A DNA stretch of 64,000 bases, from contig NZ_CP115160.1 of NCBI RefSeq assembly GCF_027594545.1, positions 3,171,001 to 3,235,000 on the forward strand, written 5' to 3'. Shown in pieces: positions 8,641 through 18,100 of this stretch. Within the stretch, counting starts at the first letter, position 1; each line of letters starts with the position of its first letter. Position numbers and translations under genes: made by a program. The notes under the pieces are model-generated. The model searched no databases and was not told where the DNA came from. It saw nothing but the letters and a program-made list of their open reading frames with translations. The DNA comes from Algoriphagus sp. TR-M9 (GTDB lineage Bacteria > Bacteroidota > Bacteroidia > Cytophagales > Cyclobacteriaceae).

Positions 8641-9694
8641 GCTGTTTTTCAAGACTTTTGTAGTCACTTTCTACCGGGCTTTTCTGGGCTTTTTCATTTT
8701 GCTCATCTTGGTTTTTGGGGTCTTTATGGAAATGAAGCAACACCTCCTGATTGCCGAGCGACTGCTTCAGAATTCTACAGGTTTTCATGCTATTCTTCTT
8801 ATTTTCCTAGGTTATGCTTTCGCTCAAAAACGATTTCAGTTTCGACTTCTGAATCACAAGCATTTCAGAATGTTTCATCAACTCGGCTTTTTCACATGGT
8901 CCCAACTTGGCCGAAACTTCCTACCCGTTTGGCTGGCAAACCATTCCCTGATTTTAGCCTATTCGATTCTGCTGACTTATGTAGGAATTGGGATTCGCTC
9001 TGGAGGTAAGCTGTTAATTCTCTGGCTTTTTCTCATTGGGTTATTCTTAGCCGATATCACTCTCCTTTATTTCAAACTCAAGAAACCATTTCCCGAAAGC
9101 ACACGAGTTAGATCTGCTATTTTCAAGAAGCTGAAATTCGAATTTTGGTTTTTGATGCATTTGAGGGAAAATAGAACCCTTTTGATTCTGGCTGTAAAAA
9201 TCATCAGCATCTTCTTGCTGAATGGCTTCTTCTATTTCTATTCCGGTGGGGGTTATGATCTGAGATGGCTGGAATTTGGCTTGCTCTGTGCCGCCTATTG
9301 TCACTTTCCTATTTGGATGGAGAAAGCAGCTTTTGAAGCAGAGCAATTGAGTTATTTCCATAATATGCCGATAAGCTTCTCCAGAAAGCTGTGGCAACAT
9401 TCGGTACCAATTCTAGGTATTCTTTTCCCCGAAATCGCCTTAATCATCTATAGGTTTGGATCATTCGAAAATCTCCCGGATCTCTTCTTTCTACTCATTC
9501 TTTTAATCTCACTGAACATGGGAATTTACGGTTTGGTCAAATGGAGAAACGTGCAGGAGAAAGCTTTAAAACTGGGGTATTTGGTCTTTTTCTTCCTATT
9601 TCTGCTCGTGATATTCGGGTTACCTCCGCTGGCTATTTCTGCGCTTTGTTTGATTCCTTTTTTGGTTTCGGTGAGGTCTAGGTATTCGGTTTGA
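8633..9694 (+). CDS. ABC-2-like exporter membrane subunit
   Basis: A hydrophobic protein of about 353 residues with roughly 8-10 predicted helices, beginning MNKLFFKTFVV. An upstream in-frame ATG exists at 8612, but the ATG at 8633 overlaps the ATPase stop by eight bases (ATGAATAA) and puts the first helix close to the N-terminus, so I prefer it. There is no recognisable sequence motif; the role as permease partner is inferred from coupling to the ATPase gene. It ends 2 bp before the convergent sugar porter gene. Confidence 0.75.
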   Translation: MNKLFFKTFVVTFYRAFLGFFILLILVFGVFMEMKQHLLIAERLLQNSTGFHAILLIFLGYAFAQKRFQFRLLNHKHFRMFHQLGFFTWSQLGRNFLPVWLANHSLILAYSILLTYVGIGIRSGGKLLILWLFLIGLFLADITLLYFKLKKPFPESTRVRSAIFKKLKFEFWFLMHLRENRTLLILAVKIISIFLLNGFFYFYSGGGYDLRWLEFGLLCAAYCHFPIWMEKAAFEAEQLSYFHNMPISFSRKLWQHSVPILGILFPEIALIIYRFGSFENLPDLFFLLILLISLNMGIYGLVKWRNVQEKALKLGYLVFFFLFLLVIFGLPPLAISALCLIPFLVSVRSRYSV

Positions 9695-9696
9695 GA

Positions 9697-11115
9697 TTAC
9701 CCCACCAATTCCTTTTCTATCTCTTCCAAGGACTTGCCCTTCGTCTCAGGCAGCACAAAGTAAATCACCAGAAACCCAAAAGCACAGATACCTCCATAGA
9801 GCCAGAAGTTATTTGCCCATCCTAGATTCTCACGGATAGCGGGAAAGAAATAGGTCAGGGTGAAGTTCCCAACCCAGTGCGCAAGCGCTCCTATGGAAAT
9901 CGCTGCTCCCCGGATTCGAGTAGGAAAAATCTCCGAAAGCACCACCCAAAGCAGGGGTGCCAAGGTGAAGGAATAAAACACCACATTGGCCAATACAGCA
10001 AATACAACTGCATTTCCGCCGAGATCTATAAAGAAAAAGTAGCCAATCAGACCATACAAAATTGCCATCGCAGAAGTACCGATCAGCAGAAGTTTCTTTC
10101 TCCCAAATCTATCCACTGTAAAAATGGTGATAAACACCGACAGAACCATCACCCCACCAATCACCACTATATTCAGCATCATCTGCTTGAGATTATAACC
10201 AGCTGCCTGAAAAATATCCGCAGCGTAATAGATCACCACATTGATTCCGCTCCACTGCTGTAGAAAAGCTAGAAAAATACCTATTCCCAATAGCTTCATA
10301 ATTCGCTTTTGAAACAATTCCTTCAGATTCACCTGCCCAAAATCACCTTCCTTCAAGGTTGTTTTTACCTCAGCAATAGAGTCCTCGGCATAGGCATTCC
10401 CTCCGATCTTTTGGAGAATGGTACGCGCCCGATCTTCCTCCTTATTCTTGATCAACCAAGGCACGGACTCAGGCACAAAAAACATCAACACAAAGAATAA
10501 AAGTGCCGGAAAAGCCTCGGCAGCAAACATCCATCTCCAGCCATTTTGCCCAGACCAACTCGCTGCAATCAGCTCGAAAGTGGCATCATCCGCCAATTGA
10601 GTATCCGCAAGGGAAATCTGCCAGTTGATCAACTGAGCCAGTAAAACTCCGATCATGATCAGCAGCTGATTGATGGTTACCATTTTGCCGCGTTTCTCGG
10701 GAGGTGAAAGTTCGGCAATATAAAGGGGCGAGAGGTTTAAAGCCACTCCCATCGCCACGCCACCGATAATTCTATAGCAGTTGAATTCCCAGAAAGTCCC
10801 TGCCAGAGCAGTTCCAATCGCAGATACGGAAAACAATAAACCGGCAGCAATGAGTAATCTTTTTCTTCCTAACTTATCCGAAATCAAGATGCAAATCCCC
10901 GCTCCTATCATACAGCCTACCAAAGCTGAACTAGTTCCCCAGCCCTGATCAGAAGCAGACCTCACATTAAAAAATGGTTCATAAAATGGTTTGGCTCCGC
11001 CAATCACCACCCAATCGTACCCAAACAGAAACCCTCCCAATGCCGCTGTGAGGCTGATCAGCCAAATGTAGATTTGATTGTAATGGTAAGTTTGTTTCGT
11101 CATATGAATTGCCAA
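9697..11115 (-). CDS. Sugar porter family MFS transporter
   Basis: 472 residues, 12 hydrophobic helices, with the sugar porter signatures DKLGRKRLL between helices 2-3, PLYIAELSPPEKRGK after helix 4, VPESVPWLI near mid-protein, DRFGRKKLLLIGT between helices 8-9 and PETKGKSLEEIE at the C-terminus. It resembles proton-coupled xylose/glucose importers (XylE-type). The translated start could be M1 or M5 (MTKQTYHYNQIY). No sugar-specific enzymes sit beside it, so the substrate is open. It converges with the ABC exporter gene. Confidence 0.93.
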   Translation of the reverse strand: MAIHMTKQTYHYNQIYIWLISLTAALGGFLFGYDWVVIGGAKPFYEPFFNVRSASDQGWGTSSALVGCMIGAGICILISDKLGRKRLLIAAGLLFSVSAIGTALAGTFWEFNCYRIIGGVAMGVALNLSPLYIAELSPPEKRGKMVTINQLLIMIGVLLAQLINWQISLADTQLADDATFELIAASWSGQNGWRWMFAAEAFPALLFFVLMFFVPESVPWLIKNKEEDRARTILQKIGGNAYAEDSIAEVKTTLKEGDFGQVNLKELFQKRIMKLLGIGIFLAFLQQWSGINVVIYYAADIFQAAGYNLKQMMLNIVVIGGVMVLSVFITIFTVDRFGRKKLLLIGTSAMAILYGLIGYFFFIDLGGNAVVFAVLANVVFYSFTLAPLLWVVLSEIFPTRIRGAAISIGALAHWVGNFTLTYFFPAIRENLGWANNFWLYGGICAFGFLVIYFVLPETKGKSLEEIEKELVG

Positions 11116-11336
11116 GTAAAACCAAACCCATAAAATAGTAGAATGAAAAAACTCAGCTATCCTGTACTGTCACCCATAAAACAACACCCTAATTCCCCAA
11201 AACCTGTGCGGTACAAGCGCCTTCACTGTCCGAAATCAATACAAGGGTTAGCATAAAAATCCTTCAAACATGCCCTCAGGAGCGATTTTCAGGTTTGGCT
11301 CAGGAATTGATTTTTATCTTCAAAACACAATCAACT

Positions 11337-11525
11337 ATGCTTAGCTTCCTTATTTGGTGCATACTTTTCGTCCTTTGCTGGCCATTGGCCATTATTGCCC
11401 TTGTCCTATACCCTATCGTATGGCTGTTACTGCTGCCCTTCAGGTTGCTGGGTTTTGCAGTAGACCTTTCCTTTTCCTTAATCAGGAATTTATTTATGCT
11501 TCCCTTTACCCTGGCGGGAAAGTAA
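11337..11525 (+). CDS. Very small hydrophobic protein, paralogue A
   Basis: 62 residues starting MLSFLIWCILFVLCWPLAIIA and then YPIVWLLLLPFRLLGFAVD. It is almost entirely membrane-embedded, with about two helices. A near-identical paralogue lies at 44060-44251, and the two agree from this methionine onward but not before it, which sets the start at 11337 rather than 11295. Even the bases before the ATG (CAACTA) are shared. Function unknown; conservation of two copies 33 kb apart argues it is a real, selected gene. Confidence 0.75.
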   Translation: MLSFLIWCILFVLCWPLAIIALVLYPIVWLLLLPFRLLGFAVDLSFSLIRNLFMLPFTLAGK

Positions 11526-11575
11526 AGACGGATTAGGGGCAGTGAGCTTTAGGTAATTGCGGGAATGTAATTTCT

Positions 11576-13207
11576 CTAGCGCTCTACTTCTTTCAGGTTT
11601 TCGATTTTCTTATTTCTCAAGAAACCATTGATATCCTCGAAGTGCTCTTTCACGCGCTTATTTCCAAATTCAAAAACTTTGGTCACCAGACCATCCAGGA
11701 AATCCCTATCATGAGAAACCACTATCAACGTCCCGTCAAAGGCCTTGAGTGCGTCTTTGATAATATCCTTGGTCTTCATGTCCAAATGGTTGGTAGGTTC
11801 ATCGAGAATCAGCAGATTGACCGGTTCCAGTAGGAGTTTGATCATGGCCAGACGGGTTTTTTCTCCACCTGATAGTACTTTTACCTTCTTGTTGATATCA
11901 TCCCCTTTGAACATAAATGCTCCCAAAATGTCCTTCACCTTGGTACGCATTTCACCTACGGCAATGTGATCTATGGTTTCAAATATGGTCAGGCTTTCAT
12001 CCAGCAAGGAAGCTTGGTTTTGCGCAAAATACCCCACCATGGCATTGTGACCCAGTTCGCATTTCCCCTGAAAGTCTATCTCTCCCATGATGGCCTTGAT
12101 CATGGTGGATTTACCTTCTCCATTTTTCCCCACAAAAGAAACCTTCTGACCTCGTTCTATAGTCATGGAGGCATTTTTGAATACCACATGATCATCATAA
12201 CTTTTGCTCATATCTTCCACGATTACCGGATAATTTCCTGATCTAGGAGATGGCGGAAAACGCAGTTTCAATGCAGAGGTATCGACTTCATCCACTTCTA
12301 TGATCTCCATCTTCTCAAGCATTTTCACCCGGGACTGCACTTGGAGTGTTTTGGAATAAGTCCCTTTAAAGCGATCGATAAATCCCTGAATGTCTGCAAT
12401 CGTTGCTTGCTGCTCTTCATACTGCTTCTGCTGCTGCTCGCGTCTTTCCTTGCGAAGCTCTAGGTAATGGCTGTATTTTGCTTTGTAATCGTAAATGCGC
12501 CCCATGGCCACCTCTATGGTCCGGGTGGTAATATTGTCCACAAAAGCCCTATCGTGGGAAATTACCACCACTGCTTTGGCTTTATTCAAAAGAAAATCCT
12601 CCAGCCACTGAATGGATTCAATATCCAAATGGTTGGTAGGCTCATCCAGTAGGATCAAATCAGGCTTTTGCAAAAGGATTTTTGCCAACTCAATCCGCAT
12701 TCTCCATCCTCCGGAAAACTCTGAGGTAGCTCTTGTCAAATCAGCTCTCTCGAACCCTAATCCAAGCAGGACTTTCTCAACTTCAGCCTCGTAATTCACT
12801 TCCTCTATGGCATAGAATTTCTCACTTAATTCCGAAACCTGCTCGATCAGCTTGTAATATTCCTCCGATTCGTAATCCGTTCTGGCAGTCAATTCCTCAT
12901 TGATTCGATCGATTTCAGTTTTCATACTCAGGTAGCTTGCGAAAGCTTTGGAGGTCTCCTCCATCACTGTGCAATCATCTGAAGTGAGCAAATGCTGCGG
13001 AAGGTAAGCTACCACAAAGTCTTTGGGTGCAGACACAGCACCGGAGCTAGGGACAGTCTGACCAGCAATGATCTTTAAAAGTGTGGATTTCCCGGCACCG
13101 TTTTTCCCCATCAAGGCGATCTTGTCGGTTTCGTTGATGGCAAAGGAAACATTGCTAAAAAGGGTGGAACCGCTATGAATGACGGCTACATTATCTACTG
13201 AAATCAT
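11576..13207 (-). CDS. ABC-F family ATPase
   Basis: 543 residues with two nucleotide-binding domains and no membrane segments. Walker A motifs are GKNGAGKST (about residues 35-43) and GKNGEGKST (about 355-363); signature loops are FSGGWRMR and LSGGEKTR; Walker B regions are LILLDEPTNHLD and LLILDEPTNHLD. The linker between the domains is rich in charged residues (LELRKERREQQQKQYEEQQ), like the P-site tRNA interaction motif of ABC-F translation factors. It is expected to act on the ribosome. Closest to the YbiT/YkpA-type branch by eye; antibiotic resistance is not implied. Confidence 0.93.
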   Translation of the reverse strand: MISVDNVAVIHSGSTLFSNVSFAINETDKIALMGKNGAGKSTLLKIIAGQTVPSSGAVSAPKDFVVAYLPQHLLTSDDCTVMEETSKAFASYLSMKTEIDRINEELTARTDYESEEYYKLIEQVSELSEKFYAIEEVNYEAEVEKVLLGLGFERADLTRATSEFSGGWRMRIELAKILLQKPDLILLDEPTNHLDIESIQWLEDFLLNKAKAVVVISHDRAFVDNITTRTIEVAMGRIYDYKAKYSHYLELRKERREQQQKQYEEQQATIADIQGFIDRFKGTYSKTLQVQSRVKMLEKMEIIEVDEVDTSALKLRFPPSPRSGNYPVIVEDMSKSYDDHVVFKNASMTIERGQKVSFVGKNGEGKSTMIKAIMGEIDFQGKCELGHNAMVGYFAQNQASLLDESLTIFETIDHIAVGEMRTKVKDILGAFMFKGDDINKKVKVLSGGEKTRLAMIKLLLEPVNLLILDEPTNHLDMKTKDIIKDALKAFDGTLIVVSHDRDFLDGLVTKVFEFGNKRVKEHFEDINGFLRNKKIENLKEVER

Positions 13208-13344
13208 AAGTATGGGAATTGAAGCGGCAAAGGTAAGGTTTAGGATTTGAAATTTTTAATTGAAAATTTGAGATTAGGCAATTGTCAATTCAACTTTAAT
13301 TTCATAGATTAACTAGTGATTTAAAATCTCATTACTTCATTTTT

Positions 13345-13785
13345 ATGCTGAAACTCATCTATCCTATAGTTATACTTTTCAGTTTACTCAACATTGATCC
13401 AGAATACCTGCTGGGTTCTTGGAAAATTACTAAATCTCAAAGTTTAGAGAATCTAGTTTTGTCTAGTGGATATAAAAATTTGGATAAGGAGGGGCAAGAA
13501 AAGATACATCGGCTTAATCAAATTGTCTTGGATAGCGCATATTATAAATTTACTAAAGATTCTGTTTTTTGGTCAGATGTGAATCAGAGAGAAGAAAAGG
13601 TAGTTCACCTTAAAGGACGTTGGCTACTAAAGGGAGACACCCTTTATGTTTTTAAGACAGGGAAAATAGAACCTTATCCCTTTGTGATTGAGAAAAAATC
13701 TAATGATGAATTATCGATGAGATTTATTTTTCCAGATGGCCAAATTGCAAGAAGTAGAAGTTACTTTCAGAAAACATCCGATTGA
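13345..13785 (+). CDS. Lipocalin-like exported hypothetical protein
   Basis: 146 residues with an N-terminal hydrophobic segment (MLKLIYPIVILFSLLNI) and then LLGSWKITKSQSLEN, a 'GxW' start seen in lipocalin-like/extracytoplasmic small beta-barrel proteins of Bacteroidota. The rest alternates beta-type stretches (YYKFTKDSVFW, LKGRWLLKGDTLYVF). No catalytic residues are apparent. It is followed by a strong bidirectional terminator. Function unknown; assignment to a lipocalin-like fold is a guess from the pattern. Confidence 0.6.
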   Translation: MLKLIYPIVILFSLLNIDPEYLLGSWKITKSQSLENLVLSSGYKNLDKEGQEKIHRLNQIVLDSAYYKFTKDSVFWSDVNQREEKVVHLKGRWLLKGDTLYVFKTGKIEPYPFVIEKKSNDELSMRFIFPDGQIARSRSYFQKTSD

Positions 13786-13851
13786 ATTTTTAACTTGATC
13801 TCAAGTGCTCCAGTCTTGATACTCAGGTCTTACATCTAGCTACTAAAAAAG

Positions 13852-13887
13852 AAAAAACCGCCCCGAACTTAATCGAAGCGGTTTTTT
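13852..13887. terminator. Bidirectional terminator
   Basis: Arms AAAAAACCGC (13852-13861) and GCGGTTTTTT (13878-13887) form a GC-closed stem with an A-run on one side and a T-run on the other, between the converging hypothetical gene and sucD. It reads as an intrinsic terminator on both strands. Confidence 0.85.
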
Positions 13888-13924
13888 ATCATCGGGTATC
13901 CGTCACCAAACACCCGACAATCAT

Positions 13925-14806
13925 TTATGCTTTTACGCCCAAGGCCTTAGCCATGGTAGCTCCGATCTCAGCCGGAGAATCTACTACGTGAATTCCATTT
14001 TCTCTCATGATTCTCATTTTGGCAGCAGCAGTATCGTCAGCTCCACCTATGATCGCACCTGCATGGCCCATTCTACGTCCAGCTGGAGCAGTTTGTCCCG
14101 CGATGAAACCTACTACTGGCTTTTTATTTCCGGTTTCTTTGATCCACTTGGCAGCCTCTGCTTCGTAGTTTCCTCCGATCTCACCGATCATCACGATCGC
14201 GTCAGTCTCAGGATCATCCATTAGCAATTGTACAGCTTGCTTGGTAGAAGTTCCAATGATAGGATCACCACCGATACCGATGGCAGTAGACACGCCTAAG
14301 CCAGTTTTGGCTACCTGATCTGCAGCTTCGTAAGTCAAAGTTCCTGACTTGGATACTATACCGATTCTGCCGGATTTAAAAACAAAACCTGGCATGATGC
14401 CTACTTTTGCTTCACCTGGAGTGATTACACCCGGGCAGTTTGGACCGATCAAGGTTGCGTCTCTCTCAGTAATGTAAGGCTTAGCCTTCATCATATCTGC
14501 CACAGGAATCCCTTCTGTAATAGCGATGATCACTTTGATACCTGCATCTGCAGCTTCCATGATCGCATCAGCTGCGAAAGCCGGCGGTACGAAAATAATA
14601 GAAGTATCTGCACCAGTCTTTTGAACGGCTTCTTCTACAGAGTTGAAAACAGGTTTTTCCAAATGAGTTGAGCCTCCTTTTCCTGGCGTAACACCACCGA
14701 CTACGTTAGTTCCGTACTCGATCATTTGCTGTGCGTGAAAAGAACCCTCTGACCCGGTGAACCCTTGTACGATCACCTTGGAATTTTTATTTACTAGTAC
14801 ACTCAT
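13925..14806 (-). CDS. sucD: Succinate-CoA ligase (ADP-forming) alpha subunit
   Basis: About 293 residues from the methionine at 14806 ([15 protein letters not shown]), which aligns with the family start better than the ATG eight codons upstream. It has the CoA-binding [62 protein letters not shown], and the active-site histidine loop [12 protein letters not shown]. It converts succinyl-CoA to succinate with ATP or GTP synthesis in the TCA cycle, together with a SucC beta subunit that is not in this window. Stand-alone sucD away from sucC is common in Bacteroidota. Confidence 0.97.
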   Translation of the reverse strand: MSVLVNKNSKVIVQGFTGSEGSFHAQQMIEYGTNVVGGVTPGKGGSTHLEKPVFNSVEEAVQKTGADTSIIFVPPAFAADAIMEAADAGIKVIIAITEGIPVADMMKAKPYITERDATLIGPNCPGVITPGEAKVGIMPGFVFKSGRIGIVSKSGTLTYEAADQVAKTGLGVSTAIGIGGDPIIGTSTKQAVQLLMDDPETDAIVMIGEIGGNYEAEAAKWIKETGNKKPVVGFIAGQTAPAGRRMGHAGAIIGGADDTAAAKMRIMRENGIHVVDSPAEIGATMAKALGVKA

Positions 14807-15004
14807 GATGCGATTTCTAAAGTTTGGCACAAAAATAAAAGAATCAGCACGCTGACAAAAGAAAACCCGATTAATATCCTAGGAAAAAACATCTCTTCTT
14901 CCAATCCATCCCCTGATGCATGCAGAATGGATTTTTAATTCCTGAGCTTGAATAATTTTTATATTTTCGGAGTTGAATTAATCCTTTACACTTAGCCATG
15001 ACCT

Positions 15005-16180
15005 ATGTTTAGTTTGAAAATCCTCATCGTCGAAGATGATGCGGTATCGGCTCTTTTGCTGCAAAGAGCATTAGAAAAAAACCGGCATGAAATCCTGGGC
15101 GTCGCCGATTCAGGGGAAAAGGCGCTGGAACTTTTAGAAGTGCACCAGGCAGACATCGTCATGATGGATATCAATCTAGCTGGAGAACTAGATGGCATCA
15201 CCACCACAGAGATTATCAACGAGAAGTTTGACATCCCTGTAGTGTACCTCAGTGCAAGCTCGGATGCGGAGACCATGAACAAGGTAGTAGGCACCAACCC
15301 TAGTGCTTACGTGATCAAACCCTTCAATATCCGGGAACTGAACATGGTGATCGAACTGGCCATATTCAAGGACAGAAAGGAAAAGGAACTCCAAAAGCTG
15401 AACAATGAGCTGGAGGAAAAGGTCAAGCAGCGGACCGAAGAGCTCTACAATGCCAACAAGGAACTCACCAAAGCCCTAGAAAAGGAACGAGAGATCAATG
15501 AACTGAAATCCAGAATAGTCCTGAATGTGTCTCATGGATTTAAAACCCCACTCACCTCCATTCTGAGTTCGGCCCAGCTCCTACAGATCTATGCTCAAAA
15601 AGAGCATCCCTTTAAAGCAAAAATCGCCAAACACTCCTTTAAAATCGAGAACTCCGTAAGAGCGCTGAACAATCTGCTGACCAGCGTATTGTTTTTTGGA
15701 AAAGCTGATGCGGACAAGATTGATTTTCACCCGAAGAAAATGTTTACCGGTGCTTTTGTAAAAGAACTACTAGACACCGTGCGGGCTGGCGTGGAGAATG
15801 GTGTGACCATCAATGTAGAGCTGGAAAATTTACCCAAGGTAATCACCTCCGATAGTGAGTTGCTTTACCAGATTTTCGAAAACCTACTCTCCAATGGCGT
15901 GAAATATTCCAAGGACGGTCAGCAAGTGGAATTCAGTCTGAAATATGAAAACAACCACCTGATAGGGACGGTAAAGGACTATGGCATCGGCATCCCAGAA
16001 GAAGAACAGAGCCAGCTATTTGACCGGTTTTTCCGTGCCAAAAACGTGGGTATAGTCGAAGGTTCTGGACTTGGACTGAGCATAGTAAAAAAGTGTATTG
16101 ACGTGCTCAAGGGGGAAATCAAATTTGTAAGTAAACCTAAAAAAGGGACAACCTTCACCGTCACTATTCCGGTTAAATGA
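15005..16180 (+). CDS. Response-receiver/histidine kinase hybrid (REC first)
   Basis: 391 residues, no membrane segments. Domains: REC at about 1-120 (VEDD acidic pair, phospho-Asp in MMDINLAG, Lys in YVIKPF), a charged coiled coil at ~125-160, HisKA with NVSHGFKTPLTSI (His about 176), and HATPase_c with the N box FENLLSNGVKYS, G1 DYGIGIPEE and G2 GSGLGLSI. A Gly replaces the usual Glu after the H-box His. It would act as a cytoplasmic phosphorelay component or as a kinase tuned by receiver phosphorylation. It ends one base before the ABC ATPase gene, so it probably controls or shares a transcript with that set. Confidence 0.92.
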   Translation: MFSLKILIVEDDAVSALLLQRALEKNRHEILGVADSGEKALELLEVHQADIVMMDINLAGELDGITTTEIINEKFDIPVVYLSASSDAETMNKVVGTNPSAYVIKPFNIRELNMVIELAIFKDRKEKELQKLNNELEEKVKQRTEELYNANKELTKALEKEREINELKSRIVLNVSHGFKTPLTSILSSAQLLQIYAQKEHPFKAKIAKHSFKIENSVRALNNLLTSVLFFGKADADKIDFHPKKMFTGAFVKELLDTVRAGVENGVTINVELENLPKVITSDSELLYQIFENLLSNGVKYSKDGQQVEFSLKYENNHLIGTVKDYGIGIPEEEQSQLFDRFFRAKNVGIVEGSGLGLSIVKKCIDVLKGEIKFVSKPKKGTTFTVTIPVK

Positions 16181-16181
16181 T

Positions 16182-16814
16182 ATGCTTTTTCAATCCGAAA
16201 ATATAAGTTTTGCCCACCCCGGGCAAGCTACCATGAAATTCCCTGATCTAGCGCTGGATGGAGGTGAAGCCCTGCTGGTATTAGGGAAAAGCGGTAGTGG
16301 AAAAACTACCTTCCTCAATCTTCTGGCAGGTCTGCTCAGCCCTGCTACAGGCAGCATTCAGCTGGGAGAAAAAACTTACGGCAGCCTCTCTGCCCAGCAG
16401 CTGGATAAGTATAGAGGTGAAGAAATCGGGATAGTCTTCCAGAAGCCACATCTGCTAGCTGCTTTGAATGTGAAAGAAAACCTGCAAATGGCCCAATATT
16501 TCTCAGTGAAAAAAACACAGGACATCTCCTCCCTTCTGGGGGAATTAGGCCTGGGTGCCAAAATTTCTGCTGCAGTGAGTACCCTCAGCGAGGGTGAAGC
16601 CCAGCGGGTTTCTATAGCCAGAGCCCTGGCCAATCATCCCAAATTAATTTTGGCAGATGAACCTACGGCCAGTTTGGATGACGAAAATGCAGAAGCAGTC
16701 ATTCAGTTATTAAAAAATCAAGCCTTGAAAATAGGAGCTGTGCTGATCATAGTGACACATGACCAGCGAGTGAAAAAGCATGTGGAGAATTTTGTAGAAG
16801 TTCCTGTACTATGA
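16182..16814 (+). CDS. LolD/MacB-type ABC ATPase
   Basis: 210 residues. Walker A GKSGSGKTT (about residues 36-44), signature LSEGEAQRVSIARALA (S-E-G-E instead of SGGQ), Walker B LILADEPTASLD and the switch His in IVTHD. These features, including the LSxGE loop and short length, place it among type VII (MacB/LolD/FtsE) ATPases. The ATGA overlap at 16811-16814 couples it to the FtsX-like permease. It would power a mechanotransmission-type transporter or lipoprotein/metal system. Confidence 0.92.
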   Translation: MLFQSENISFAHPGQATMKFPDLALDGGEALLVLGKSGSGKTTFLNLLAGLLSPATGSIQLGEKTYGSLSAQQLDKYRGEEIGIVFQKPHLLAALNVKENLQMAQYFSVKKTQDISSLLGELGLGAKISAAVSTLSEGEAQRVSIARALANHPKLILADEPTASLDDENAEAVIQLLKNQALKIGAVLIIVTHDQRVKKHVENFVEVPVL

Positions 16815-18070
16815 ATCTATTAAAACTAAGCTGGAAATACCTCACCTTCAGACCGCTCTCTACCGGACTGAACGTATTGCTGCTTGCCCTGGGGCTGGCG
16901 ATTATCACGGTTCTGCTTTTGATCCAAGATCAGTTTGAAAAAAAGATGACCAAGGATGCTGCCGGAATTGACCTAGTGGTAGGCGCCAAAGGCAGCCCCC
17001 TACAGCTGATCCTCGCTGGCGTGTACCATGTGGACTTTCCTACGGGAAATATCCCGCTGGCAGAAGCTCAGAAACTCTCCAGAAACCGATTGGTTAAGAA
17101 CACCATTCCCCTGGCCATGGGAGACAATTACCAAGGATTTAGGATCGTAGGGACCAACCATGATTACCCCTCACTCTATGAAGGAAAATTAGCTCAGGGC
17201 GAACTTTGGACCCTGCCTTTTGAGGTGGTCTTAGGAGCTGAGGTAGCCGCCAAGACAGGTTACCAAGTGGGCGATACCTTCGTGGGAAGTCATGGAATCA
17301 GTGCAGGAAGTCATGATCATGATGCCAATGAATTCAAAGTCGTTGGGGTACTGGATCTGCAAAGCAATGTGCTGGACAGGTTGATTTTGACGAGCATTGA
17401 GTCCGTTTGGCTGACGCATGAGGAGGAGACAGAGTCAGACTCCAGCGCCACAGTAGCGCATCAGCATCATGCAGCTGATTTGACCAGGGAGGTAGCTCTC
17501 AAAGGTTTTCCAAAAACGGATGAGGCCAAGGAGATCACCACTCTTTTGGTCCAATATAGAAATCCCATGGCAGCCATTCAGCTTCCGCGTATGATTAATT
17601 CCGGGACATCCATGCAGGCTGCTTCCCCTTCCTTTGAAATGAATAGGCTCTTCGAATTGCTAGGAGTAGGCATTTCCCTGCTTCAGGGTTTGGCGATAGT
17701 AATCATAGGGATTTCGGGGCTGGGTATTTTCATCGCTTTGTACAATTCCCTGAAGGAAAGAAAGTATGATTTGGCGATTTTACGTGCCATAGGCGCTTCT
17801 CGCTTACAATTGCTGTTTTTGATTTTTCTGGAAGGAATAATGCTCACCTTTTTAGGTGCAATCATCGGCATTTTCCTAGGACACAGTTTTCTCTCGGTCA
17901 TTATTTCCTTGAACGAGCAAGGGGTGGTTGGCAGCCTACAGCCTTGGATTTTCTTGAAAGAAGAACTTTGGGTAGTGGCTTACGCGTTAGCAGTGGGAAT
18001 TCTAGCCTCTGTAATACCGGCTTTCGCAGCTTATCAAACAAGTATTGCAAAGCAATTGACAAAGGCTTAA
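16811..18070 (+). CDS. FtsX/MacB-type permease with His-rich periplasmic loops
   Basis: 419 residues with the type VII layout: one helix at ~15-37, a large periplasmic domain to ~275, then three helices (~280-302, ~333-360, ~385-410). ALYNSLKERKYDLAILRAIGASR is the canonical cytoplasmic coupling motif. Unusually, the periplasmic part has two histidine clusters, SHGISAGSHDHDANE (about 157-171) and VAHQHHAAD (about 215-223), typical of metal-binding loops. With the DUF3299 gene downstream, the set resembles Zrg-like ABC systems linked to zinc in Gammaproteobacteria (inference). Overlaps the ATPase gene by four bases. Confidence 0.9.
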   Translation: MNLLKLSWKYLTFRPLSTGLNVLLLALGLAIITVLLLIQDQFEKKMTKDAAGIDLVVGAKGSPLQLILAGVYHVDFPTGNIPLAEAQKLSRNRLVKNTIPLAMGDNYQGFRIVGTNHDYPSLYEGKLAQGELWTLPFEVVLGAEVAAKTGYQVGDTFVGSHGISAGSHDHDANEFKVVGVLDLQSNVLDRLILTSIESVWLTHEEETESDSSATVAHQHHAADLTREVALKGFPKTDEAKEITTLLVQYRNPMAAIQLPRMINSGTSMQAASPSFEMNRLFELLGVGISLLQGLAIVIIGISGLGIFIALYNSLKERKYDLAILRAIGASRLQLLFLIFLEGIMLTFLGAIIGIFLGHSFLSVIISLNEQGVVGSLQPWIFLKEELWVVAYALAVGILASVIPAFAAYQTSIAKQLTKA

Positions 18071-18100
18071 CTAGCGAAAAATTTAAACAGGACTATTAAA

